Source of the DNA: Okapia johnstoni
Lineage: Eukaryota > Chordata > Mammalia > Artiodactyla > Giraffidae
Direction: 5' to 3'
DNA: 64,000 bases
Assembly: GCA_024291935.2 (NCBI GenBank)
Contig: CM044307.1
Location: forward strand, 98,275,461-98,339,460
The notes under the pieces were generated by a model. That model saw only the letters and a program-made list of their open reading frames with translations, was not told where the DNA came from and did not search any database. Shown here one piece after another: positions 46,138 through 57,424 of this stretch. Position numbers and translations under genes: made by a program. Positions within the stretch are counted from its first letter, which is position 1. Each line of letters begins with the position of its first letter.

Positions 46138-46237
46138 ATGGTATTCTTGCCTGGAGAATCCCACAGACAGAGGAGCCTGGCAGGCTACAGTCAATAGGGT
46201 TGCAAAGAGTTGGACAAGACTAAAGTGACTTGGCATT
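46138..46237 (+). mobile_element. Bov-A SINE fragment
   Basis: Only the 3' half of a Bov-A unit: GTATTCTTGCCTGGAGAATC to GTTGGACAAGACTAAAGTGA. The head is missing. Confidence 0.9.
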
Positions 46238-46470
46238 CACACGATTCACACATGCTTACTTACATGTAACCATTTGCCATAAAAGAACTGAGAGGGGGCA
46301 GAGTGGATGGGTGGAGAGTTTTCTGTAATCTACTGAGTTTTCTTTTTTTTACCCAGTACAAAATCAAATAGCTAATCCAAAGCAATCAATTTCTGCCTAT
46401 CCCCTCTGCCCCAAACCCTTAAACTAGGATATAGGATTTGAAATTTGAAAGCAGTTCTTAAAACTCTTCT

Positions 46471-46474
<4 letters not shown>

Positions 46475-46522
<48 letters not shown>
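46475..46522. repeat. (AT)24 microsatellite
   Basis: Forty-eight bases of perfect AT. Self-complementary and able to extrude a cruciform. Very likely polymorphic. Confidence 0.97.
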
Positions 46523-46524
<2 letters not shown>

Positions 46525-46529
46525 CAGTT

Positions 46530-49500
46530 ATTTGAAATGGAGAAGTCTACTGACTCACTTAATCTTCCTCTCTACTCTTTCTACCAATAAAACAAAATAA
46601 GACTTAGTATTAAGTAAGTCTTTGGTTAGGTCAGTTATGATTTATGGGGAACCCATGAATGTACTGCACAGACAGGAATTACACAAATTTGATGAATCAA
46701 CAAAGCAGGAAATGGAAAATACATTCTCACCTCTGGGTTTTATGAGTCAGGAAGAACACGTCCCTGGCCATGGTTAGGCTTTCTTATCAGTCATGCAACA
46801 GAAAACATAAACTAGTTTCCGTTTGTGCTGATCTATTAGGCTGTGAAAATACTGTGTGTGTTTTCATCTTTAGGAAGGATTTCTGCAAACAGAGCTCTAA
46901 GAAAGGAACATAAATGATTGTGGAGATTGTCTTATTTATCCTAAAAGCAATATCCTCTCTGTCAAAGCAAGGGATTGAGACGGTAGAATCAATAACTTGG
47001 TTTCCGTGTGGGACTTGCTAATACACAAATTAGTGTATGGTGCTTATGAGCTAAATAAGCTTAAAAGGCTGTATTCTCTCAGTATTTTATTGCCATGCAG
47101 TCAAATGAAAGAATAGACAGAAACAACGTAAGGGAATGAAACGATAAATATCATAATCTTCCTAGGATGTTAATTCACACATGTAGTGGCAACAGCTGAC
47201 ATCTGTGTACCACCTCATTGCATGACAAACTCCTATGACAAATCACTGGTATTGTGTATGGTATGTTTTCCTAAAGCAAAAATCAGATAAAACCTGTTTT
47301 TTGTTTTGTTTTGTTTTGTTTTTTTTAATAAGAACTCATCATCCTTTGGCATGTATAAGTAGGAAGCATTGGCAAATGGACACCCGGCTGGGAGATTTAT
47401 TCCCTGAAATGCTCTTTTCAGGGCTCCGTGTGAAAGCGTTAGCTGTGTCAGTTAGTTGAGATCAAATGACATAATTTATTGACCGGTAGTGATAACTTTC
47501 TAAATACATCGAACATTTGGCGCCACATAACTGAATGCCTCACTAATTGCTTAGACGCATGCCTGCTTCTGTAATCAATGTGCTACTTGGGCTAGCCTCT
47601 GCAGAATTTATTGCCTCATTTTCTGTTTCAGACTGCTTAACTATTCACCGGGTGTATCCCTGAAAATGACAGTCCCTAAGGAGAGGAATTCACGTGTCAG
47701 GGGCCAGAGGTCTCCCCTTTTCATGGCTTTGGAATCACTCTTTCATATTCTAAGAGCAAGGCAAAGCTGGCAATTTGCATTTAAAGCACTGCTCTCCAAG
47801 GTTACCTTCTGCTGAGTGTATCTTTCAGTTAGTGGACATTTATCATAGTGTAGCTCTCAAATCTGAAATAGCTGCTGCAGGTATAGCCAAGGAGCCATCA
47901 CAGTCCCAGGGAACAAGGTAATAAATCAGAAGCTGCCACATGATCACTATGGTAACCGTCAGGCCCTGTTGCACTGCAAACGTTATTGAAGGGTGGGTAC
48001 AATGTTCAGCTCATCAAGTGTTTGTGATCATAAACCTGTTGACATTATAGATTTGATATGATCATATTATTGTCTTTGTGGATTGAAAGGGACTGCTCTC
48101 AGACTCCATGTTGGAGGAAAATAGTATCATATTTAAGGGCACATTTTATGAATGTAGGCTTGAACTTGTCAATATAGATAGGCATAATAGAGTAGCATGT
48201 AGTTTTTCTTTTTAAAGATAAAACCTGTTTTTTCATCACTGTGAAGCTAAACATTGTTTTCTAATGAGACATTTCATACTGAGCTGTACATGTAGACATA
48301 TGTAATTTTATCCATATTGATTAAAGTCACTAGTTGTAATATTTTAGCTATTGAATCACTTAGTATTCAATATTTATATTTGACACAATTTCTTTATGAT
48401 TATCGTGAATAAAGGATCTTAAGGTAATGCTTTCTTCCAACACTGGTTTTAAATACATGCACATAATTATATTTTGAAATTTTATAGCATGACATTTAGA
48501 GTTAGACATAGATAGCATCTTGGTAAAATTGTTGATGAATTTGTTGTGAAGCAATTTGATTTTATTATGATTATGAAAGGTAGTGTTTTTTAATTATAAG
48601 AACTAACTTGAATTCTCACAATTATAGTAACTTTAGGTAAGTATGTTCCCTAAAAGCAAAATCTGTGTATCCAGTATCTCTTATATGAATGTCATGAGTA
48701 GTAGTATTTTCAATTGTATTACTCATAATAGAAGGTAGTTCCCCCAAACACATTTAGTATGTAATCACTTAACATTTTATTAAATCACATATATGTAGAA
48801 CTCACTAGCTAGGGAGGAAGACTCCACATTTATTATTATTATAAAATTGTTAGTATTTTCATAATTATTTCTGAATTTTAACATCTTTTTTTCAGCTGTC
48901 TGGGAGGGCATTACTAAGCGCTAATGGCAGTAACTATGGTAATCCCCTTGGAAGCGAGATAAAAACTCATTAAGAGGATAATAGGGCTGTCACATCTCTA
49001 TATTCCTCCCAAGGATTTGAGTTTTCTTCGTTTCCCTCTCCCCTTTGAAAAGAGGAATCCAACATTAAATTAGTGACACACAGCCATCGTTACACCTTCA
49101 GAACATCCTGTCCAATGATAGGCAGGCATCATACCCTGGAAGGCTGGCGCTGAGCGTGGTCCTTAGTTTCCTGAGTGTCAGCAGGCAGGAGGGAGCGAAG
49201 GAGCATGAGAGGGGAGGAGGGGAGCCATCTAGCATGTGCTCCCTCTTTTGTACACTGCATGAGTGTGGAATCAATACAGATGTATTTTGTGAGCTGCAGA
49301 GGAAGAGGCACAGCACATATTTAGCAGTTTTCAAAAAAAAAGAGGGTTTCTCCCTGCCACCACTCTTCTCATTTGAAGGGCAGCCTGTAATAGGGCCTGA
49401 TGCTGCTGAAATGTAGTGGAGCTCAGAGATAGGGCTGCGCAGCGGAGCCTGAGCTGGACGGAGCCTGCCGCCTTCTCATGTGGGAGGCCGAGCAGCTGGC

Positions 49501-49769
49501 ACATGGGGAACTCCTTTGCACTATTTATGAGCTAGAGATGAAGTAGCAGGCTGGAGAGGAAAGACTCGGGGCCCACCAGCTAGCTTCTGAGGGCTCTGTC
49601 TGAAAGAGTGCTTAGAGAGGCAGCAGTTAGCTGTCACTTGTTATCTTGACTCAGTTCACTTTGCTCAGACTGTTTCCAGTATGCTTATTGCATTAGACTC
49701 GTATTCAGAGTTCCTTGCACTAGTGGTTTTGCAAAGAGAAACCCCATGAAGAAGTCCAGGATAATCGTA
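46530..49769. promoter_or_regulatory. Transposon-free block, candidate regulatory region
   Basis: About 3.2 kb with no recognisable SINE, LINE, LTR or DNA transposon, set between repeat-dense regions. The only simple repeat is a TTTTG run at 47,298-47,322. Two stretches have balanced composition and many AT-core motifs: 47,480-48,110 (CTCACTAATTGCTTAGA, TGTAATCAATGTGC) and 48,890-49,650 (ACTATTTATGAG, MEF2-like, at 49,521-49,532). Clearance of transposons and this composition are typical of enhancers of developmental genes. Direct evidence of conservation is not available here. Confidence 0.4.
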
Positions 49770-49770
49770 C

Positions 49771-49985
49771 ACTGTCAATCAAAGAAGGATGCTAATATTG
49801 CTCACTCGCCGTGTGCTAGGTACTCTGGTAGGTATTTGCATATATACTTTACTCCTGAGCACCATCCTGAGAATTCCCACATTACTGATAAGAGGGCTGA
49901 GCCTAAGAAAGGTTTAAATGCCTATAAAGTGGCTGAGCTGGATTTTCAGCCCAATTCTGATACCATGTCTATGCTCTATTTTTTT
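49771..49985 (-). mobile_element. MIR SINE
   Basis: Reverse MIR: CTCACTCGCCGTGTGCTAGG, TACTCTGGTAGGTATTTGCA, CACATTACTGATAAGAGGGC, GTGGCTGAGCTGGATTTTCA. The 108-codon plus frame over it is chance. Confidence 0.75.
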
Positions 49986-50090
49986 CTGTACTGTGTGCAT
50001 GATGCTCAAGAAGGCATAACTTCTTGTTTCTCTTTTGTTTTTTACTCTTGTGGTAAGGAATACTTAACATGAGACCTATCCTTTTAGCAA

Positions 50091-50851
50091 TTTTTTAAAT
50101 TAATTAATTTTTTTATTGAAGGATAATTGCTTTACAGAATTTTATTGTTTTCTGTCAAACCTCAACATAAATCAGCCATAGGTATACATATATCCCCTCC
50201 CTTCTGAACCTCCCTCCCATCTCCCTTCCCATCCCACCCCTCTAGGTTGATACAGAGCCCCTGTTTGAGTTTCCTGAGCCATACAGCGAATTCCCATTGC
50301 CTCTCTATTTTACATATGGTAATGAAAGTTTCCATGTTACTCTTTCCATACATCTCACCCTCTCCTCCCCTCTCCCCGTGTTCATAAGTCTATTCTCTAT
50401 GTCTGTTTCTCCATTGCTGCCCTGTAAATAAATTCTTCAGTACCATTTTTCTAGATTCTGTATATATGTGTTAGAATATGATATTTAGCTTTCTCTTTCT
50501 GCCTTAACTTCACTCTGCATAATAGGTTCTAGGTTCATCCACCTCATTAGGACTGACTCAAATGCATTCCTTTTTATGGCTGAGTAATATTCCATTGTGT
50601 ATATGTACCATAACTTCTTTATCCATTCATCTGTCGATGGACATCTAGGTTGCTTCCACAGCTATTGTAAATAGTGCTGCAGTAAACAATGGGATACATG
50701 TGTCTCTTTCAGTTTTGGTTTCCTCAGGGTGTATACCTAGGAGTGGGAATCCTGGGTCATATGGTGGTTTTATTCCTAGTTTTTTGAGGAATCTGCATAC
50801 TGTCTTCCATGGTGGCTGTATCAATTTACATTCCCACCAACAGTGCACTGC
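50091..50851 (-). mobile_element. Bovine-type L1, 5'-truncated, nested
   Basis: Reverse-complement L1 with 3' UTR (CTCTAGGTTGATACAGAGCC) and the last part of ORF2. Residues such as [11 protein letters not shown] and the RFLKKLGI motif are visible on the minus strand at 50,645-50,848. TTAGCAA (50,084-50,090 and 50,852-50,858) flanks it, and the surrounding older L1 reads through once it is removed. Dead copy. Confidence 0.9.
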
Positions 50852-52213
50852 TTAGCAAATTTTAAGTGGTGTTAACCAGAGGCATAATGCTATACAGCAG
50901 GTCTCCAGAACTTATTTATCTTTTGTAACTGAAATTTCGTACCCACTGAATAGCAACTCCCCATTTCCCCACCCCTACCCCCGGCAACCACCACTCTACT
51001 TTCTGCTTCTGTGATTTTAACTGTTTCGGATAACTCATCTAAGTGGAATCATGGAGTATTTGTCCTGGGTCTGCCTTATTTCACTTAGCATATCTTCCAG
51101 GTTCATCCATGTTGTTGTGTATGGCAGGATTTCCTTCATCTTTAAGGCTGAGTAATATTCCTGTTGTGTGTGTATGTGTGTATCACGTTTTCTTTATCCT
51201 TTCATCTGTCATGGGCACTCAGGTTGCTTCTGTGTCTTGGTTATTGTGATGGATGTTAAACTTTAACAAGAGAGGGCAGATTTCTCTTTGAGATCCTAAT
51301 TTTAATTCCTTTGGATAAATACCAAGCAGTGGGATTGCTGGGTCATGAGGTAGTTCTGTGTTTAACTTGTTGAGGAAACTCCCTATGGTTTTCCATATGG
51401 TTGTACCATTTTTCATTTCTACCAGTAGCATACAATGGCATCCTATATCTCTGCATCCTTGCCAACACTTGATATCTTTTTTTTTCATAATAGCAAAGAG
51501 CAAACATGACTTATTGACTAAAGAGTCACAAAATTCTAATAGAAAGGAGATGATATCTCATTGCAGTTTTAACTTGAATTTTCCTCATGATCTGTGATGC
51601 TGAACATCTTTTCATGTACTTGTTTGTCACTTGTATGTTATCTGTAGACAAATATTTGTTCAAGTCCTTTGCCCATTTTAAACTGGATTTTTTTTTTTTT
51701 TGCTATTGAGTTGTAGGGATTCTTTATATATTTTGGATATTAACCCCTTAACAGATACGTGATTCGCAATTATTCTCTTCCATTCCACAGATTGTCTCGT
51801 CACTGTTTCCTTTGCTGCGAAGAAACTTTTAAATTTGATGTGCTCCCAATGTGTCTGTTTTTGGTGTAATATCTGAGAAAGCATTTGACCCATGTCAGAG
51901 ATTTTCCCCTATGTTTTTCTCAAATAATTTTACAGTTTCAGGTTTTGTGTTTAAATATTTAATCCACTTTTGATTTTTTGTGTATGATACAAGGATCCAC
52001 TTTTCATTCTTTTTGTGGACATCCAGTTTTCCCAGCACTATTTGTTGAAGAGACTATCCTTTTCTCATTGTGTGTTTTTGGCACCTTTATTAAGAGCAGT
52101 TGACGTACATGCCTGGGTTTATTTCTGGGCTTTCTGTTCTAGTCCGTTAGTCTGCCTGTCTATTTTTATGCCAGTACCATACTGTTTTAAGTACTGTGGC
52201 TTTGTAATATAAA

Positions 52214-52429
52214 CCTGACTATCGAACAGTGCAGGGTTAAGGCTGCTGAACCTCTGTGCAGTCCAAATTATGGGTATGATTTATAGTCGACCCTCTGACT
52301 ACATACGGTTCCATGTCCACAGATTAAACTGACTGCATGTTTTGTAGCACTATAGTAATTATTATTGAAAAAAAATCCTCATATTCATGGACCTGTACAG
52401 TTCAAACCCATGTTGTTCAAGAGTCATTG
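52214..52429 (-). mobile_element. Tigger-type (MER28-like) DNA transposon
   Basis: Read on the minus strand it begins CAATGACTCTTGAACAAC and ends GTTCGATAGTCAGG, the degenerate terminal inverted repeats of a Tigger/pogo MITE. A TA dinucleotide follows at 52,430-52,431, as expected for TA target sites. L1 sequence continues on both sides. The exact subfamily is from memory. Confidence 0.72.
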
Positions 52430-52657
52430 TAATTTGAAATTTAATGTGATGCATTCAAGTTTGTTCTTCTTTCTCAGGATTGTTTTGGCTATTTGGAGTT
52501 CTTTGTAAAAGGTTTCATATGAATTTTAGGATTTTCCCCATTTCTGTAGAAACATGCCATTGGGATTTTGATAGAGACTTGTGTTGAATCTGTAGAGGAA
52601 TTTGGGTAGTATGGACATTTTAAGAATATTAAATATTCCAATTCATGAACATGGGAG

Positions 52658-53050
52658 AAATAAAAGGTATCCATATTGGGAAGGAAGAAGTAAAATTATC
52701 TGTTTAAAGAACACATGGTCTTGTGTGTTCAAAACCCTAAAGATTCCACAAAAAACTATTAGAACTAATTAACAAATTGAGTAAAGTTGCAAGATACAAA
52801 ATCAGCATATTAAAATCAGTTTCTGTTCTTTTTTTAATTGAGGTATAATTGGCATAACATTATATTAACTACTTTTCTATATACTAACAGTGAACTCTCC
52901 AAAAAGGAAATTAAGAAAACAATCACATTTAAAATAACATCAAAAAGAATAAAATATTAGAGCATAAACTTAACCAAGGAAGTGCAAGGCTCATACACTG
53001 AAAACTGTTTAATATTGATGAAAGAAATCAAAGAAGACATGAATAAATGG
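52658..53050 (+). mobile_element. Inverted 5' segment of the same L1M
   Basis: Plus-strand ORF2 sequence: AAGGTATCCATATTGGGAAG, CTAAAGATTCCACAAAAAAC, AAAATATTAGAGCATAAACT, GAAGACATGAATAAATGG. In intact L1s the phrase after AATAAATGG leads within about 10 bp into the CCCATGTTCATG phrase where the minus-strand portion starts, so this segment is the inverted upstream neighbour. The inserted piece 52,828-52,872 is a separate L1 tail. Confidence 0.85.
52828..52872 (-). mobile_element. Ultra-short L1 3' end insertion
   Basis: About 45 bp reading TTTTTTTAATTGAGGTATAA then TTGGCATAACATTATATTAA, the reverse complement of an L1 3' terminus with poly-A. It interrupts the phrase AATCAGTT...TTTCTATATACTAAC of the surrounding ORF2 sequence. 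Confidence 0.6.
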
Positions 53051-53116
53051 TAACACTTCTTTCGGTTTCATTGGTGGGTATTTGTATCTTTCTTCGTCCA
53101 CTATGTAGTTCATCAC

Positions 53117-53319
53117 TGCGTGCATGCTCAGTCGTGTTTGACTCTGCAACCGCATAGTCCTCCAGATTCCTCTATGGAATTTTTCCAGGCAGGAATACTG
53201 GAGTGGGTTGCCATTTCATACTCCAGGGATCTTCTCAACCCAGGGATTGAACCTGAGTCTCTTGCATCTCCTGCATTGGCAGGCAGGTTCTTTACCACTG
53301 TGCCACCTAGGAAGCCCTG
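53117..53319 (-). mobile_element. Bov-tA SINE
   Basis: Reverse-complement copy with a head ending CACCTAGGAAGCCC. It is flanked by a 13-bp repeat with one mismatch (TGTAGTTCATCAC at 53,104-53,116 and TGTAGTCCATCAC at 53,320-53,332). Confidence 0.95.
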
Positions 53320-53559
53320 TGTAGTCCATCACCTTTTAGAGATACATTTTAGACACTGTACCTGGTACTAGAAAAATATAACCAAGTTCAGACCTCTGGA
53401 ATTCCATTTGGTGTTACTATAAAGATCACTAAGGAAAAGTAAGCCACTTCTTGGAATGGTATTCTTCCACTGGTATACTTAGAAGGTGATAGGGAAGAGA
53501 GGAACCTGCATCCTAGCTCTAATGGAGGCAGATTAGGGTAAGAAATCATGCTTTAGCAA

Positions 53560-53735
53560 TCATATTTGGGGTTTGATTTTAGGCTTTATCCTGTATTACT
53601 TAACTCTTTAATTTGGGGCCGACAACGTTACCTTTCTGGACCACTTTCCTCATCTATAGGGGAGAGATGATAATGCTTACCTTGCCATGTTGTAGTGAGG
53701 ATTCAGTGAGGCAGCTGATGATGAGGACTTGGTGT
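53560..53735 (+). mobile_element. MIR SINE
   Basis: MIR order: TGTATTACTTAACTCTTTAA, TTTCTGGACCACTTTCCTCA, TCTATAGGGGAGAGATGATA, TTGTAGTGAGGATTCAGTGA. The tRNA-like 5' part is lost. Confidence 0.7.
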
Positions 53736-54693
53736 GGACTGGGTGCTGCTCCTCTCCATTCTTACTTGCTGACACTTCCAATTATAATATAGTTTAAAAG
53801 TTAGGTTAAAGTAAGCCAACAAAGTTAATTAGATCAGGGTCAGCATTCATTTTCATGCAACTCCATTATAGGTAATACACATCAGTAGAGCATATGACAT
53901 TTATAATAATGATCTTGTATTCATATCTTATTTGAGATTTCTTTCTTCACTTATACATTTGACACTGAACTATTATCTTGACTACTGGAGGCAAATATGG
54001 AAGAGAAAAATGAGAGACCCTGTTCTCCTATAGCCTCAATCTGCAGCTGAACCCTGGGGGTCCTGCAGCATCCACCTGGGGCACCTGAGCAGAAGAGAAT
54101 CCTGCGGATTAGAATCTGGAAGGAAATGTTAATGTGCTAATTCCTACCCTTCTCTAGGAATTGGGTCCTGTCTGCTTCTGTTAATTTGCCTGCCTTTGTT
54201 TTTATTTGTCATCCCATTCTACATAGCAATATCTTAAGTTTTATACTTTTCACCTCTTCTTACATTTTATTATAAACTTTGCTGCCCAGGAGTGGGCAGT
54301 TGTTTTGTCTCATCTGGATTGTTATAGTTATGTTGATCTTTAAAAAAAAATAGGCTTCTGGTTCTGCAGCCCCAATACCTGCAAAAATCCAAGTGTATAA
54401 AGGTTCGGTTCACCCCTGATGTGGAGATAGGCAGCCAGTGTGGCTGGCTGGGGTTGTCAAGGTCATAGTTACAACTTCATGTCATTGCCAGGCTGATTAA
54501 CAGTCTTTTGAAATGAGAGTAATTATTTGATTAATTGAAAGATCCTTCTCATAATAAAGGATTTTAAAAAAAGGTTTCAGTTTTGTAATAACTTTGTCTA
54601 GTGCTGTCAGTTGATGGCGATAGTCTGTGTTTTGAAGTTTTTGTGTGTGTCCTTTTCATTTCAAAGGCTGATGGATGTGTGCAGAAAGCAGAT
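53736..54693. other. Unassigned block
   Basis: No gene. The stretch 54,045-54,120 (CTGGGGCACCTGAGCAG...GATTAGAATCTGG) may be a decayed MER5-type element but is not clear enough to call. Confidence 0.35.
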
Positions 54694-54705
54694 AAAATGC
54701 TGTAG

Positions 54706-55611
54706 TTTTTTTTGTTTGTTTGTTTTATTAATTTATTTATTTTAGTTGGACGCTAATTACTTTACAATATTGTAGTGGTTTTTGCCATACATTGATATGA
54801 ATCAGCCATGGGTGTACATGTGTTCCGCATCCTGAACCCCCCTCCCACCTCCCTCCCCATCCCATCCCTCAGGGTCATCCCAGTGCACCAGCCCTGAGCA
54901 CTTGTCTCATGCATCGAACCTGGACCGGTGATCTGTTTCACATATGATAATATGCATGTTTCAATGCTGTTCTCTCAGATCGTCCCACCCTCACCTTCTC
55001 CCACAGAGTCCATAAGACTGTTCTATGCATCTGTGTCTCTTTTTCTGTCTTGCATATAGGGTTATCGTTACCATCTTTCAAATTCCATATATATGCATTA
55101 GTATACTGTATTGGTGTTTTTCTTTCTGGCTTACTTCACTCTGTATAAGGGCTCCAGTTTCATCCATCTCAATACAACCGATTCAAATGTATTCTTTTTA
55201 ATGGCTGAGTAATATTCCTTGTGTATATGTACCACAGCTTTCTTATCCATTCATCTGCCGATGGACATCTAGGCTGCTTCCATGTCCTGGCTATTATAAA
55301 CAGTGCTGCAATGAACATTGGGGTACACATGTCTCTTTCAAGTCTGGTTTCCTCAATGTGTATGCCTAGCAGTGGGATTGCTGGGTCGTATGGCAGTTCT
55401 ATTTCCAGTTTTTTAAGGAATCTCCACACTGTTCTCCATAGTGGCTGTACTAGTTTGCATTCCCACCAACAGTGTAAGAGGGTTCCCTTTTCTCCACACC
55501 CTCTCCAGCATTTATTGCTTGTAGACTTTTGGATAGCAGCCATTCTGACTGGCCTGAAATGGTACCTCATTGTGGTTTTGATTTGCATTTCTCTGATAAA
55601 GAGTGATGTTG
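54706..55611 (-). mobile_element. Bovine L1, 5'-truncated, with target duplication
   Basis: About 0.9 kb, reverse complement, running from a poly-A tail (T-rich at 54,706-54,725) through the 3' UTR to the C-terminal part of ORF2. The 11-bp direct repeat AAATGCTGTAG (54,695-54,705 and 55,612-55,622) brackets it. A well kept ORF2 tail ([29 protein letters not shown]) is open on the minus strand from the 5' break to about 55,219, where a single-base deletion shifts the last codons out of frame. It is among the youngest L1 copies in the window. Confidence 0.95.
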
Positions 55612-55622
55612 AAATGCTGTAG

Positions 55623-56059
55623 GTTTTGTTATCTCGTGTAATACTTAAAGCAGAGTGGCCCTGGTAAGGCACGTTTGGATGGAAATTCTGATGGCAGTGA
55701 CTTTTCCTCTATCATCCCTATTCAGTTCTGAACAACAGGCAGTAGCTTGAAATTCTTGTTTCTATTAGATGAAAACTCACCTTCTTACTGCAATGTTTTA
55801 TTTATCTTGACTTTGCTTTTCCAGTGGTAAACAAATAAGCATTACTGTGTGCAGAGTTGGACTAAGTTTAAAACAGGTTTTTATATTTAGAATTCTTGAT
55901 TCTAGTCATACTATCACATATATTTTAATGCGCTGTTTTCTAAGAAGTTGAAACAGAAATATTTATAATTGGCGAACCAGGGAATGCTATGATTGCTTGA
56001 TGTGTATGTGTATGTGTGGTTGTCTTGTTCCACAGGTTCTGCGTTTTCTTATAAGATTT
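55623..56059. other. Unassigned block
   Basis: No gene or repeat assigned. A short TGTATGTGTATGTGTG run lies at 56,001-56,016. Confidence 0.35.
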
Positions 56060-56231
56060 GAGAGCTGAATGAAAGGCAACAAGAGACTTAGTGAATATAG
56101 GTACATTTCAAAAATAACTTTTGTGTGTTGAAAAGTTTTCAACAGTTTTACTTACTTTTTGATGAGTAATTCTGTGAACTATGGCAAGTTGCATGGGATA
56201 GTGTAACCATCAGCACAGTCAAAGTTCAGAT

Positions 56232-56371
56232 TATTTCTTTTCACTTATTTGTTTAGCTGTACTGAGTCTTAGTTGCAGCGTGCGAAATCTAATTCCCTGA
56301 CCGGGAATCAAACCCTGGCCCCCTGCATTGGGAGCAAGGAGTCTTAGCCACTGGACCACCAGGGAAGTCCC
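56232..56371 (-). mobile_element. CHR-2 SINE nested in L1M
   Basis: Reverse CHR-2: GTACTGAGTCTTAGTTGCAG, GACCGGGAATCAAACCCTGG, CTGGACCACCAGGGAAGTCC. L1 sequence resumes after it (AAAATTCCCTCATGCTGCC). Confidence 0.9.
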
Positions 56372-56552
56372 TATTCCTTTTCTTTTAAAAATTCCCTCAT
56401 GCTGCCTCTTTGTAGTCAACAACTCCCCCACCCACCATGTCCCTTGACAACCACTGATTTGTTCTCTTTCCCTATAATTTGACCTTTTTCAGAATGTGAT
56501 ATAATATGTAGCCTTTTAAGTTGGGCTTTTTTCATTCAGTATAGTGCATTTG

Positions 56553-56774
56553 GGGGCTTCCCAGGTGGCACTAATGGTAAAGAACCCACCTGCAAATGCA
56601 GGAGATGTAGGAGACTTGGGTTCGATCCCTGGGTTGGGAAGATCCCCTGGAGGAGGGCATGGTAACCCACTCCAGTATTCTTGCCTGGAGAGGAGCCTGG
56701 AGGGCTAAGGTGCAACGTGTCATAAAGAGTTGAATTTGACTAAAGCAATTTGACATGCCTGCACACACGCATAC
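56553..56774 (+). mobile_element. Bov-tA SINE nested in L1M
   Basis: Plus-strand copy with head GGGGCTTCCCAGGTGGCACT and B box GGTTCGATCCC. The Bov-A unit is shortened. TGCATTTG (56,545-56,552 and 56,775-56,782) flanks it. Confidence 0.94.
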
Positions 56775-57424
56775 TGCATTTGAGATTTCTCTAAGCTGTG
56801 TGTGTGTATCACTTTTTTCCTTTTTATTGAGTAATAGTCATTGTGTGGATTTACCATAGTTTGCTTACCCATACACCATTTGAGACATCTGGGCTGGTTC
56901 CGGTTTTTGGGAGTTATGAATAAGGCTGCTCTAGACATTCACATACAAGTTTTTATGTGAATTTTGTGAATTTAAGTATCTTTCTTGGATAAACATCTAG
57001 GAGTGGGATTGTTGAATTGTATGGTAAGTGTATAATTAACTTTATACTGTCAAACTGTTTTTGTTTTAAAGTGACTAACATTTTGAACTCTTCCCACTAG
57101 CAACGTATGAACGTCTTTGTTACTCTCCTTCTTTGTCAGCACTTGATATCTTTTTAAAAAAAATTTAGCTGTTCTAATAGGTGTGTAATTATCTCATTGT
57201 AGTTCTGTTTTGCATTTTTCTAATGACTAATGTTGAGCATCTTTTCATGTGCTTATCTATTTATCTTCCACAGTGAATTCTGTGTTCAAACGTTTTACAC
57301 ATTGAAAAAGAAGTGTTCTTATTCTTAAGTGTTCCTTGTATACTCTAGATAAAAAGTCCTTTGTCAGTTTTGTGACTTGAAAAAATTTTTTTTCAAGTCA
57401 CTCTGTGGCTTGTCTTTTAATTCT

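Larger units (their letters stand above)
50027..52657 (-). mobile_element. Ancient L1 (L1M type), 3' portion
   Basis: Reverse complement of an old L1 from the 3' UTR (TTAACATGAGACCTATCCTT) into ORF2 (TGGGATTGCTGGGTCATGAG; ATTTGTTCAAGTCCTTTGCC; TTTTGATTTTTTGTGTATGA; TTGTAGAAACATGCC-type end). A younger L1 (50,091-50,851) and a Tigger element (52,214-52,429) interrupt it. At 52,657 the orientation flips to plus-strand L1 sequence, so the whole is one 5'-inverted insertion reaching 53,050. Minus-strand frames (51,219-51,503; 51,678-51,893) are decayed ORF2 pieces. Confidence 0.85.

Noticed and set aside
55169..55672. 167-codon minus-strand frame as a gene
   Set aside because: It is the tail of L1 ORF2 extended at both ends into flanking DNA and shifted by a one-base deletion.
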